The position numbers and the translations under genes were made by a program. A DNA stretch of 64,000 nucleotides from the NCBI GenBank assembly GCA_009746045.1, contig RPFO01000184.1, positions 576,881-640,880 of the forward strand. Reading direction: 5' to 3'. Source of the DNA: Mesostigma viride. Taxonomy: Eukaryota > Streptophyta > Mesostigmatophyceae > Mesostigmatales > Mesostigmataceae. The notes beneath the pieces were generated by a model. That model did not search any database, had not been told where the DNA came from, and was given only the letters and a program-made list of their open reading frames with translations. Of the stretch, positions 51,001 to 61,164 are shown in pieces (within the stretch, counting starts at the first letter, position 1; each line of letters opens with the position of its first letter).

Positions 51001-53285
51001 TTGCGTTGCGTTGCGTTGCGTTGCGTTGCGTTGCGTTGCGTTGCGTTGCGTTGCGTTGCGTTGCGTTGCGTTGCGTTGCGTTGCGTTGCGTTGCGTTGCG
51101 TTGCGTTGCGTTGCGTTGCGTTGCGTTGCGTTGCGTTGCGTTGCGTTGCGTTGCGTTGCGTTGCGTTGCGTTGCGTTGCGTTGCGTTGCGTTGCGTTGCG
51201 TTGCGTTGCGTTGCGTTGCGTTGCGTTGCGTTGCGTTGCGTTGCGTTGCGTTGCGTTGCGTTGCGTTGCGTTGCGTTGCGTTGCGTTGCGTTGCGTTGCG
51301 TTGCGTTGCGTTGCGTTGCGTTGCGTTGCGTTGCGTTGCGTTGCGTTGCGTTGCGTTGCGTTGCGTTGCGTTGCGTTGCGTTGCGTTGCGTTGCGTTGCG
51401 TTGCGTTGCGTTGCGTTGCGTTGCGTTGCGTTGCGTTGCGTTGCGTTGCGTTGCGTTGCGTTGCGTTGCGTTGCGTTGCGTTGCGTTGCGTTGCGTTGCG
51501 TTGCGTTGCGTTGCGTTGCGTTGCGTTGCGTTGCGTTGCGTTGCGTTGCGTTGCGTTGCGTTGCGTTGCGTTGCGTTGCGTTGCGTTGCGTTGCGTTGCG
51601 TTGCGTTGCGTTGCGTTGCGTTGCGTTGCGTTGCGTTGCGTTGCGTTGCGTTGCGTTGCGTTGCGTTGCGTTGCGTTGCGTTGCGTTGCGTTGCGTTGCG
51701 TTGCGTTGCGTTGCGTTGCGTTGCGTTGCGTTGCGTTGCGTTGCGTTGCGTTGCGTTGCGTTGCGTTGCGTTGCGTTGCGTTGCGTTGCGTTGCGTTGCG
51801 TTGCGTTGCGTTGCGTTGCGTTGCGTTGCGTTGCGTTGCGTTGCGTTGCGTTGCGTTGCGTTGCGTTGCGTTGCGTTGCGTTGCGTTGCGTTGCGTTGCG
51901 TTGCGTTGCGTTGCGTTGCGTTGCGTTGCGTTGCGTTGCGTTGCGTTGCGTTGCGTTGCGTTGCGTTGCGTTGCGTTGCGTTGCGTTGCGTTGCGTTGCG
52001 TTGCGTTGCGTTGCGTTGCGTTGCGTTGCGTTGCGTTGCGTTGCGTTGCGTTGCGTTGCGTTGCGTTGCGTTGCGTTGCGTTGCGTTGCGTTGCGTTGCG
52101 TTGCGTTGCGTTGCGTTGCGTTGCGTTGCGTTGCGTTGCGTTGCGTTGCGTTGCGTTGCGTTGCGTTGCGTTGCGTTGCGTTGCGTTGCGTTGCGTTGCG
52201 TTGCGTTGCGTTGCGTTGCGTTGCGTTGCGTTGCGTTGCGTTGCGTTGCGTTGCGTTGCGTTGCGTTGCGTTGCGTTGCGTTGCGTTGCGTTGCGTTGCG
52301 TTGCGTTGCGTTGCGTTGCGTTGCGTTGCGTTGCGTTGCGTTGCGTTGCGTTGCGTTGCGTTGCGTTGCGTTGCGTTGCGTTGCGTTGCGTTGCGTTGCG
52401 TTGCGTTGCGTTGCGTTGCGTTGCGTTGCGTTGCGTTGCGTTGCGTTGCGTTGCGTTGCGTTGCGTTGCGTTGCGTTGCGTTGCGTTGCGTTGCGTTGCG
52501 TTGCGTTGCGTTGCGTTGCGTTGCGTTGCGTTGCGTTGCGTTGCGTTGCGTTGCGTTGCGTTGCGTTGCGTTGCGTTGCGTTGCGTTGCGTTGCGTTGCG
52601 TTGCGTTGCGTTGCGTTGCGTTGCGTTGCGTTGCGTTGCGTTGCGTTGCGTTGCGTTGCGTTGCGTTGCGTTGCGTTGCGTTGCGTTGCGTTGCGTTGCG
52701 TTGCGTTGCGTTGCGTTGCGTTGCGTTGCGTTGCGTTGCGTTGCGTTGCGTTGCGTTGCGTTGCGTTGCGTTGCGTTGCGTTGCGTTGCGTTGCGTTGCG
52801 TTGCGTTGCGTTGCGTTGCGTTGCGTTGCGTTGCGTTGCGTTGCGTTGCGTTGCGTTGCGTTGCGTTGCGTTGCGTTGCGTTGCGTTGCGTTGCGTTGCG
52901 TTGCGTTGCGTTGCGTTGCGTTGCGTTGCGTTGCGTTGCGTTGCGTTGCGTTGCGTTGCGTTGCGTTGCGTTGCGTTGCGTTGCGTTGCGTTGCGTTGCG
53001 TTGCGTTGCGTTGCGTTGCGTTGCGTTGCGTTGCGTTGCGTTGCGTTGCGTTGCGTTGCGTTGCGTTGCGTTGCGTTGCGTTGCGTTGCGTTGCGTTGCG
53101 TTGCGTTGCGTTGCGTTGCGTTGCGTTGCGTTGCGTTGCGTTGCGTTGCGTTGCGTTGCGTTGCGTTGCGTTGCGTTGCGTTGCGTTGCGTTGCGTTGCG
53201 TTGCGTTGCGTTGCGTTGCGTTGAGTTGAGTTGAGTTGAGTTGAGTTGAGTTGAGTTGAGTTGAGTTGAGTTGAGTTGAGTTGAG
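48066..53285. repeat. 5.2-kb pentanucleotide satellite: TTGAG, TTGCG, TTGAG
   Basis: 79 copies of TTGAG (48066-48460), 952 apparently perfect copies of TTGCG (48461-53220) and 13 copies of TTGAG (53221-53285), all in register. The five-base unit without stops opens every frame, producing spurious proteins of about 1590 residues (+) and 1790 residues (-). Confidence 0.98.
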
Positions 53286-54240
53286 CTGAGTTTATTCCCG
53301 CGCCGGTGAACCGACAGGGTTATTAATAGTGGATCCAACGGCTGGTCCACTGGGATTTTTAAGTGCAGGAGTCCGCTTTGGCCCTGCTGTACTCACAACT
53401 TACGCTGAGAACTTACCAAGTATTGGTTGATTCTAGGAAGACGTATCAACTTTCAGTCAGGCGTCAGGTTGTTGTTGATTATTCTGACAACGGACCTGGC
53501 GTAAGGCAATAGGCATCGAATTTCCGCCGGCTTGACGTCATTCTTGAGTTGCAGACCACCATTGCACCAACAACCAGCCTGAAGCCGGAGCACTGCAGTA
53601 CAAAATGTTTCATCATCATTGAACTGCTCCTACTTGGAGACTATGCCAATATTATCGAGCTTACTAAGAGCTTCTACTAAGAGATGCTACAAAAAGTGCC
53701 ACGTGTCGTACAAGCCACGTAGCACGTAGGACACTCCCAAAGTTGCCGTTTTCGATCCGGCGCAGCCTTTTGGCTGACAGAGCGCACTCAGCCATTTTTC
53801 ACTTTGGCTGGCGCCGGGCGGCGCGGTAGGCCAAACCAGGGAGTACGCTCTTGTACGATTTTAGGGGGGGGTGTCCCCCCTCCTTATGCTTCCGCTGCTG
53901 CTATCTGCTACCTTGGCCAGAGCTAAGCTGATGGTGTTGGCCGCCAACAACTGGCTAAGGGCGAGCAGAGCATTTTCAATGCCACATGAGCTGCCTACCT
54001 CAATCATGAACTTGCTGGATGCATTGGGGTGTTACCCATGTGGTTCACTCTTGTTGGAATAATACCGCGTATCTGTAGCTTTCTCGCACTCTACCTGTGT
54101 ATACAACTTCCATTACAACCCCAAATGACAGGCTTTTTTGTTGTATTCTTGTACTTGATGCTGCAAGTATATAGGCCCCACCGTCTAGGTCATCTAGTCG
54201 CTCTACACGTAAGCCAGCCATAATGTCAATGCACAAGGCT
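53286..54240. other. Right flank of the pentanucleotide satellite
   Basis: No gene supported. It contains the CGCACTC/GTACGCTC-type motifs mirrored from the left flank and otherwise nothing recognisable. Confidence 0.4.
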
Positions 54241-54243
54241 ACA

Positions 54244-54412
54244 GGTGGGTGGGTGGGTGGGTGGGTGGGTGGGTGGGTGGGTGGGTGGGTGGGTGGGTGG
54301 GTGGGTGGGTGGGTGGGTGGGTGGGTGGGTGGGTGGGTGGGTGGGTGGGTGGGTGGGTGGGTGGGTGGGTGGGTGGGTGGGTGGGTGGGTGGGTGGGTGG
54401 GTGGGTGGGTGA
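54244..54412. repeat. (GGGT)n microsatellite with G-quadruplex potential
   Basis: About 42 perfect copies of GGGT/GTGG on the + strand followed by a G run (54414-54428). A run of G3 tracts separated by single T is the classic composition for parallel G-quadruplexes. Confidence 0.96.
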
Positions 54413-54534
54413 GGGGGGGGGGGGGGGGCGGTAGGACCCCCCCACACTCATAAATCGTCGGGGTGGGGGGTTCGGACACCCCTTTCCCCCCCCAGGCCAA
54501 TGGAACCCCCCGGGGTCGGGGCGATATCTCCGAG

Positions 54535-57270
54535 ATCGTTTAGCGTGTCGAATTGCAGCTGTGGCATGCCTTAGGCATGAAGGAGTAAGGGGGTCTCTGC
54601 CCTTTCTCCTGTTGTGCACACGCAGGGATTAAAAGCACTTCAGTGCTCCGTGACTCCCCAACGGGAGCACGAGTTCAATTAAATAATAAATCAAACCGTG
54701 AGTAGGTGCTTAGACCGCCCCTAACTGAGGTGAAATGTGCCACCATAAGGCGTGGGGTTAAAAACTTAAGCGTGCTGAGGCTGGTAGCTGCCAGCGGCGA
54801 ACACAGAAGGCCAACGCCACCTTGGCCTGGCGTCCCACTACCACCAAAGTAAAAACTTAAAACGCCAACCGCCTGCCAGGCGGTCAGTGAGCACCGTGCC
54901 AGGAGGCACCATGCAACGATGCTCCTGCACGCCTATAGCTAGAATACGGACACACGATGTTCAATCAGATTGCAGAAGGCAACAGCTCCTCCACCCGGTA
55001 GCTATGGGCGCTATCTGCTAGCAATGTGCGTACGTGGAAAGATGCGAGGGCCAAGGATGCCTGCTGGCCCAACAGGGGAAAAGGAGCAGGGGGGATGGGG
55101 GTGGATCTGCAGTGGAAGATGGGGGTGGGGATGGAACGGAGGGGAGGGATCGAGAGATGACCAGTCGAATAGTGCTTTTCATCGCATGGACTGCTTGTCC
55201 TGCAGGCGGAAGATGCAAGCCTCAGCCGCCTGCTTTGGGTAGTATTCGGGGGTGATTGCGCAACGCAGAGGCGTAGATAATCTAGCATGTGTTGTGTATT
55301 GCGAATCTGACTGCTGAGCTGTCGTTTTAGCCCGAAATACTGGCACCACCGATGATGTGTATCACTCGACTAGGTCGATGCATGGGGGTGGAACGGGTGG
55401 GACTTTTTAGAGGCTGTCCCCGAAGCGCCTGTTAGCCGCGAGCCGACGATCAAGAAAGGCTGTCTACTTGCTGGAACCAACAGGGGCGTGACGCTTAAGA
55501 TTCTTCACACGAGACTCTGCACCCGACCGTGGTGTTAATCTCAACACCGTCATCAAAGAATGAAGCATTGAAAGCGGCCATCCGGCATCAGACGCATCTG
55601 CACACGCTTCCCCCCCTCTACGTACCCATTCCTGACCTTCACGACCTCAGCGTGATTCCAAAGCTTGGTCTTCGCCGCCAGCTGGGCAGGGGTGTATAGT
55701 CCTCGTCCATGCTGATGCGGGTGGTCTTGAGCATGCGACGGGCTCCAATGACCCATATTTCTTACATCATTCATGGAGGCCATCTGGCCATCCCTGGTGA
55801 CAAGAACCAGGTCAAGCTGGCCTGGCAGGTGGATGGCCCTCAGGTCAATGACCACCTTGTTGCGCATGCAGCTGCAGCACCCCTAGGAATTGCGGGACCT
55901 CGCAGTGCCTGGCCCACCTGGAAGTTCTTGATCAAGAATGAAATTGCGTTCAGCTTGAGCCTTCGCCGACGTCTTGAGCCCGGCCACCTCACCTAGCTTG
56001 TAGCATAAGCTATGCGTCAGCCTACCTATGGTATTGCACTGGTTGTATTGCACCCACAGTGTTGCGCCCCGGCATGCACCAGCATGGCATTGCTGTGGAG
56101 AGAGCGCTCTGTGGCCTGCCCACTTGCGGCAGTGAGAGAAGCTAGGGCGCCCTCCCTCCTTCTCGCTGTGCATATAGGGTTTCAAGAAGGTTCCTTTACC
56201 CTGTATTGGCACCCACGTGACGCAGTCACGTGCTTATTAATTAATCAATTAATTATATTGCGTTGTCGGATTTGTGCCACATTCAGCGGACACCACGGCA
56301 GTGGCTGCTGTCTTAGCCGCCTGGGCTACGATGGCATCCATGCAGGTTCTTGCCCGTCACGTGGATCGCTTGCGGGGGAATGCCATGGCCTCCTTCAATT
56401 CCATCAAGGTTGCTTGTGTCGCAGCAGATGCAACAGCCGGCATGGACTTTATCTCACCTTGCACTGAGGTGAGTGACCGCTGCATGAGCACGCAGCAGCT
56501 CAGCGGGGTCGGCTGCGGTGGCAGGGGTGTCGGCATCGGCCGCGGCGTCGGGTGCGGCAGCGATGGTCGCCATGCATGCAGCGGGTACGTTGCAAAGTTC
56601 AGGGCAGCAGGTTAAGAGGCACTCGGGAGGTGCGAACGCTGTCGGGCCGGCCTGGTCCCATTTCCTTCACTCGGCCGGGGAGTTGCCTAGCTGTCACGTA
56701 CAGCCGCGCCCGTCTTGGCCGGTGGCGAATGGTGGGCGTTGGCGTCGTATCTGGTTTTGAGGATGAACTCCGCGTTGGCGATGATCCGACATCAATTGTG
56801 AAAAACGCAGCAAGGTCGTCCGGTAGCAGGCCGAGTGCCGATGCTTAATTGTATATTTCGTTCAGGCTGATGGTGCATGCAGGCTGTAGGGTATCTGGCA
56901 GGCGGTTGGCGGTTTAAGTTTTTACTTTGCTGGTAGTGGGACGCCAGGCCAAGGTGGCGTTGGCCTTCTGTGTTCGCCGGTGGCTGCTACCAGCCCCAGC
57001 ACGCTTAAGTTTTTAACCCCACGCCTTAAGGTGGCACATTTCACCTCAGTTAGGGGCGGTCTAGGCACCACCTCACGGTTAATTAATTAATTATGTAATT
57101 AAACTCGTGCTCCCGTTGCAGGGGAGTCACCGAGCACCGAAGTGCTTTTAATCCCTGTGTGTGCACGACAGGAGAAAGGGCAGAGACCCCCTTAAATAAT
57201 CTCCTTCATCATTGCCAAACAAAGGCATGCCACAGCTGCAATCGGACACGCTCAACGATCCAGCAGGATC
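54535..57270. mobile_element. 2.7-kb unit bounded by ~350-bp inverted repeats
   Basis: The left arm (54535-54890) and right arm (56900-57270) are inverted copies. They share the hairpin-tail element body (CAGCTGTGGCATGCC; inverted GGCATGCCACAGCTG), the block GACCGCCCCTAACTGAGGTG, CTTAAGCGTGCTG and GGCCAACGCCACCTTGGCCT. The interior (54890-56890) carries an ORF1-like remnant on the minus strand. It may be one mobile unit with long inverted ends or two hairpin-tail elements inserted in opposite directions; flanking duplications are not evident. Confidence 0.6.
55553..56480 (-). pseudogene. Second-lineage ORF1-like remnant inside the inverted-repeat unit
   Basis: Minus-strand pieces in several frames: a helical N-terminal piece (56270-56470, with PAVASAATQATLMELKEAMA), AKAQAERNFILDQ (about 55930-55970) and an intact C-terminal frame (55553-55867) with LDLVLVTRDGQMASM and YTPAQLAAKTKLWNHAEVVK then GKRVQ. 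The last piece follows the ORF1 C-terminal pattern (compare LTLAQQQRRRELWP then GQPVYWKG). The assignment rests on this pattern only. Confidence 0.4.
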
Positions 57271-57579
57271 TGTGGGTGCAATAAGACCCATGTGAGAATG
57301 TCACAACAAGGACCGTGGGCAAGTAATCTGCAATTAGCGTAGCCAGGACGTAGCATGGCTGTACAAGGACTAAGCCAAGGCTAGGGCTGGTTGTGTACCG
57401 TGCGTTCTAAAGCGGTGCACGTGACTAGGTATATGGTGGCACATGCAGCAAGGCAACTTTCTAAGCATGGCTGCCGTAGCGGCAGTGACTATACCAATGG
57501 ATACAAGCTATAGGGCTATTATGCAAGCTATTCTAGCCCGCAGGGGGCGTCCACATCGATCTTGTGGTTGCATGATCAT
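57271..57579. other. Extension of the right arm towards an ORF1 fragment
   Basis: Continues the hairpin-tail body (CATGTGAGAATGTCAC-like, shared with 2990-3070 inverted) and then sequence loosely shared with 17870-18095. No gene. Confidence 0.5.
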
Positions 57580-57790
57580 CAGGTTGGCCCCAGACCCCGC
57601 CCCTCCAGTACACCTTGGGCTTCTGGGGGTCCTGCTTGTGGCAGAGGTATTCCGTCCACAGGTCGCGTCGCTGCATGAGCACTGCTCAGTGCTGAGCAGG
57701 GATCAGGTCGTCGTCCAGCGTCCAGGTGAGCTAGGTCGTGCAACCTCTTGCGGCGAGAGAGGAACTGCTGCTTGTCCTCACGGGAGGGGA
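57580..57790 (-). pseudogene. ORF1 fragment, second lineage
   Basis: Minus sense: EDKQQFLSRRKRLHDLA, then in a shifted frame LDDDLIPAQ, then RRDLWTEYLCHKQDPQKPKV followed by YWRGG. This aligns with ORF1 copy A (ADKISFLRRRKRLEK, LDDDLTLAQ, RRELWPTYLQLRQTKAGQPV, YWKGA). Two frameshifts are present. Its close relative is at 18530-18720. Confidence 0.7.
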
Positions 57791-58898
57791 TTAAAAAAAA
57801 TTAAATTAAATTAAATTATAACATGCCTCCGTTGGGAGATCATGTAGCACATATTCCATGATGGATGGGGTGGAGGAAGCCGCGTAATCGAACTATCCTA
57901 ACTCTAAGCTATCTAGTCTAGAAAATCCTAACTACACTACTCATCAAAACGCCGCCTCCGCTTGGGGGGAGGGGGCTTGCCCACAGGGTCGGGCGTGTGC
58001 GCCTTGACAATCCTCTTCCACCGCGTCTTGTCCTGCGTGGCAGTCCAGAGACGGGAGAGAGAGTGGATGCGGTGCTCAAACTGCATGGGCTGGGACCACT
58101 AGGTCGTCCAGCAACATCTGGATGTAGGTCGTGACAGGTTTCCCTACCCTTTTGGGAATGCCCTCGGGGCCAGGCCAGGTCAGAATGTGGCGCCCTGGCT
58201 GTCCAAGCCGCTGGGGGCCGGCCAGACCAAGGGCGGTGTCGACCTGGCTGGTGCGAGCAAGGTGTCCTACAAATGCTATCCTACGCTGCCTAATCTCGTC
58301 CGAAATACGAGGCATGCCATGATACAAAGACTCTGATGACGGACGCTCGGAAAACCCTACGTTAAGGACCTGTCGGAGCATCCTGTAAACCGTGCCGTCT
58401 AGCCTAGCTGCCAGTTTGGGTGGGAGTGTCCACGCCTCGGCGCCATACGTGAGCACCGTGAGGACAAGGACCTTGAAGAGCATGCGCTTGCGGACCGCCC
58501 AGGCACCGTGCTCGCCCAGGCCCTTCGAGCGCCAGTAGGTTTTGAGCGAACGGAGCGTGGCCCAGGCAAGGCCGATGCGGGTGTCCACATCGTCGGCAGT
58601 GTCAGGAAGCCAACTCCCCAACAGCTTGAAGCGGTCGCGGAACGGGACCTCCGTCCCGTCGAGCAGGCGCGGCAGCGTTGGGCGACTGGAGGCCCCAATC
58701 ACCATCGCCTCAGTTTTGACACTACTCTCCAACCCCACCGCCCGCGCCTCCAGGCCCAGACAGTCCAGCCAGGTCTGAATGTGCTCGGGGCGCGCGATGA
58801 GGGTGGTGTCATCCGCATAAATCAGGTCGGCTAGGCGGTAACCAGGTCTAACCCCGCCGTGCTCTTTCACGTTAATAAGGATGTCCAAGCCTGGCTCG
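57791..58898 (-). mobile_element. 5'-truncated LINE copy
   Basis: An AAATT-type tail (57791-57818), hairpin core (57827-57838), 3' UTR and the C-terminal 270 codons of the reverse transcriptase (58076-58888) in one open frame, including YADDTTLI, FKLLGSWLPDTADDVDTRI and LTYGAEAWTL. It breaks off at 58898 within the region equivalent to FEPGLDILNEKEHGG. Compared with the copy at 14368 it has a small in-frame insertion (GEHGAWAVRKR against GDHRKR), and near the C-terminus the insertion CATG changes the end. Confidence 0.88.
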
Positions 58899-59191
58899 AA
58901 CCCCTTAATTGGTATTTGGTTGTCTCATTGATCCTATGAAAAGAGACAATAAACTTGGGGATAAAGTGCTCCGTAGCCTGCCAACCAGCGCATTATTTTA
59001 TCCTCGTGTGTGGAGTCATTCAGGATCAAAGAGACAACCAACGCAGGCCAGAAATATGGAGAATCTCAATTTGTTCCTACATGGCCCGGATCTAGTGTCT
59101 ATGCCAGCTTTATTTATTTTTTAATACCAACGCAAGCTGGGTGTTATATAAAATACTTCTTGTACATCGTAGCCAGTAGACACCGCGACAG

Positions 59192-59422
59192 CCTTACGCG
59201 GATCCGCGCTTTACGAAAAGAGATAACACCTTTTACGTTCAGTACAGACATGCAACTGGTCTCAGCCATGCACGGGGCTCGGCGTGCCATGCTTCCACGT
59301 TTGTTGTCTCTTTCGTATATACGAAAGCGACAACAAACGTGGAAGCATGGCACGCCGAGCCCCGTGCATGGCTGAGACCAGTTGTCTGAACTGAAACGTA
59401 AAAAGCGCGGATCCGCGTAAGG
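59192..59422. repeat. 231-bp snap-back palindrome
   Basis: The arms start and end with CCTTACGCGGATCCGCGCTT and its complement and meet with no spacer at CGTATATACG (59314-59323). The inner ~85 bp of each arm match almost perfectly; the left arm has about 23 extra bases near 59213-59235. No coding sequence. It may be a foldback-type MITE; no target duplication is evident. Confidence 0.85.
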
Positions 59423-59774
59423 CGCGTGGCTCGATAGCTACTGGCTCAGGACAGGGAGAGAGTGAGAAAGAGGTGAGCATGGTGACGGAGGTTAGTAGTA
59501 GCAAAAGAACGGGTAACAGAAATACAAAGTAAAAAACAGGACAAGTATTAGACATGCATGGCATCTTAACCTATGAAAATGCTACGTGGCATCGATGAAT
59601 CTGAATTGGAGCTCGCACGTTAGTGATCAATTTGTGTCGCTGATGAAGAAAGAGCTTATGCAAGCATGGACCATTGGGTTAAGTCCCAATGCCCACATTT
59701 TGGACGCGGCATTAGTTATTTAGAAGACATTACTCAGATTGATTAGTTAAATAATTATGCACGTTTGTTGTCTC

Positions 59775-59885
59775 TTTTCACACACGTGCTCCCGTTGGGG
59801 AGTCACGGAGCACAGAAGTCCTGTTTGTGCCCAGCAAGGGGGAAGTGACTGAGTCCCACCTTCCTTCATGCCACTGGCTGGCGTG
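59775..59885 (-). mobile_element. Hairpin-tail element fragment
   Basis: CTCCCGTTGGGGAG, TCACGGAGCACAGAAGT and AGCAAGGGGGAAGTGACTGA match the 3' end of the family (minus orientation). The TTAA tail is replaced by GTTGTCTCTTTTC-type sequence that also borders the snap-back palindrome. Confidence 0.6.
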
Positions 59886-59894
59886 CCACAGGTG

Positions 59895-60490
59895 CATTCG
59901 AAGCGCAGCGAAGGGAAGCGAAGCCGGATCGAGCGAAGGGCAGCGAAAAGCGAAGGGCAGCGAAGAGCAGGGCAGGGCAGCGAAGGGCAGCAAAGGGCAG
60001 CGAAAAGCGAAGGGCAGCGAAAAGCGAAGGGCAGCGAAAAGCGAAGGGCAGCAAAGGGCAGCAAAGGGCAGCGAAAAGCGAAGGGCAGCGAAAAGCGAAG
60101 GGCAGCGAAAAGCGAAGGGCAGCGAAGGGCAGCAAAGGGCAGCGAAAAGCGAAGGGCAGCGAAAAGCGAAGGGCAGCGAAAAGCGAAGGGCAGCGAAAAG
60201 CGAAGGGCAGCGAAAAGCGAAGGGCAGCGAAAAGCGAAGGGCAGCGAAAAGCGAAGGGCAGCGAAAAGCGAAGGGCAGCGAAAAGCGAAGGGCAGCGAAA
60301 AGCGAAGGGCAGAGAAAAGCGAAGGGCAGCGAAAAGCGAAGGGCAGGGAAAAGCGAAGGGCAGAGAAGGGCAGCGCAGCGAAGCGAAGGGCAACGAGGAG
60401 CAGGGCAGGGCAGCGAAGGGCAGCAAGGGCAGCGAAAAGCGAAGGGCAGCGAAAAGCGAGGGGCAGGGAAGCCGGAGCGAAGGGCAGCGA
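59895..60490. repeat. Minisatellite of AGCGAAAAGCGAAGGGC units
   Basis: About 30 units of 10 or 17 bp made of AGCGAAGGGC and AGCGAAA blocks. It passes without a break into the GGGAA satellite, and the latter's unit could derive from GAAGGGC by loss of two bases. Confidence 0.93.
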
Positions 60491-61160
60491 AGGGAAGGGA
60501 AGGGAAGGGAAGGGAAGGGAAGGGAAGGGAAGGGAAGGGAAGGGAAGGGAAGGGAAGGGAAGGGAAGGGAAGGGAAGGGAAGGGAAGGGAAGGGAAGGGA
60601 AGGGAAGGGAAGGGAAGGGAAGGGAAGGGAAGGGAAGGGAAGGGAAGGGAAGGGAAGGGAAGGGAAGGGAAGGGAAGGGAAGGGAAGGGAAGGGAAGGGA
60701 AGGGAAGGGAAGGGAAGGGAAGGGAAGGGAAGGGAAGGGAAGGGAAGGGAAGGGAAGGGAAGGGAAGGGAAGGGAAGGGAAGGGATCAAGGGAAGGGAAG
60801 GGAAGGGAAGGGAAGGGAAGGGAAGGGAAGGGAAGGGAAGGAAAGGGAAGGGAAGGGAAGGGAAGGGAAGGGAAGGGAAGGGAAGGGAAGGGAAGGGAAG
60901 GGAAGGGAAGGGAAGGGAAGGGAAGGGAAGGGAAGGGAAGGGAAGGGAAGGGAAGGGAAGGGAAGGGAAGGGAAGGGAAGGGAAGGGAAGGGAAGGGAAG
61001 GGAAGGGAAGGGAAGGGAAGGGAAGGGAAGGGAAGGGAAGGGAAGGGAAGGGAAGGGAAGGGAAGGGAAGGGAAGGGAAGGGAAGGGAAGGGAAGGGAAG
61101 GGAAGGGAAGGGAAGGGAAGGGAAGGGAAGGGAAGGGAAGGGAAGGGAAGGGAAGGGAAG
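60491..61160. repeat. Pentanucleotide satellite (GGGAA)n, about 133 copies
   Basis: Interrupted once by GGGATCAAGGGAA (60783-60790) and once by a shortened run at about 60840. All frames are open, giving spurious GREGK-type proteins. The Copia LTR begins at its right border. Confidence 0.97.
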
Positions 61161-61164
61161 GAGT

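Noticed and set aside
48456-53350. Open frames of about 1590 residues (+) and 1790 residues (-)
   Set aside because: They are translations of a five-base repeat without stops; every frame is open and the 'proteins' are pure pentapeptide repeats.
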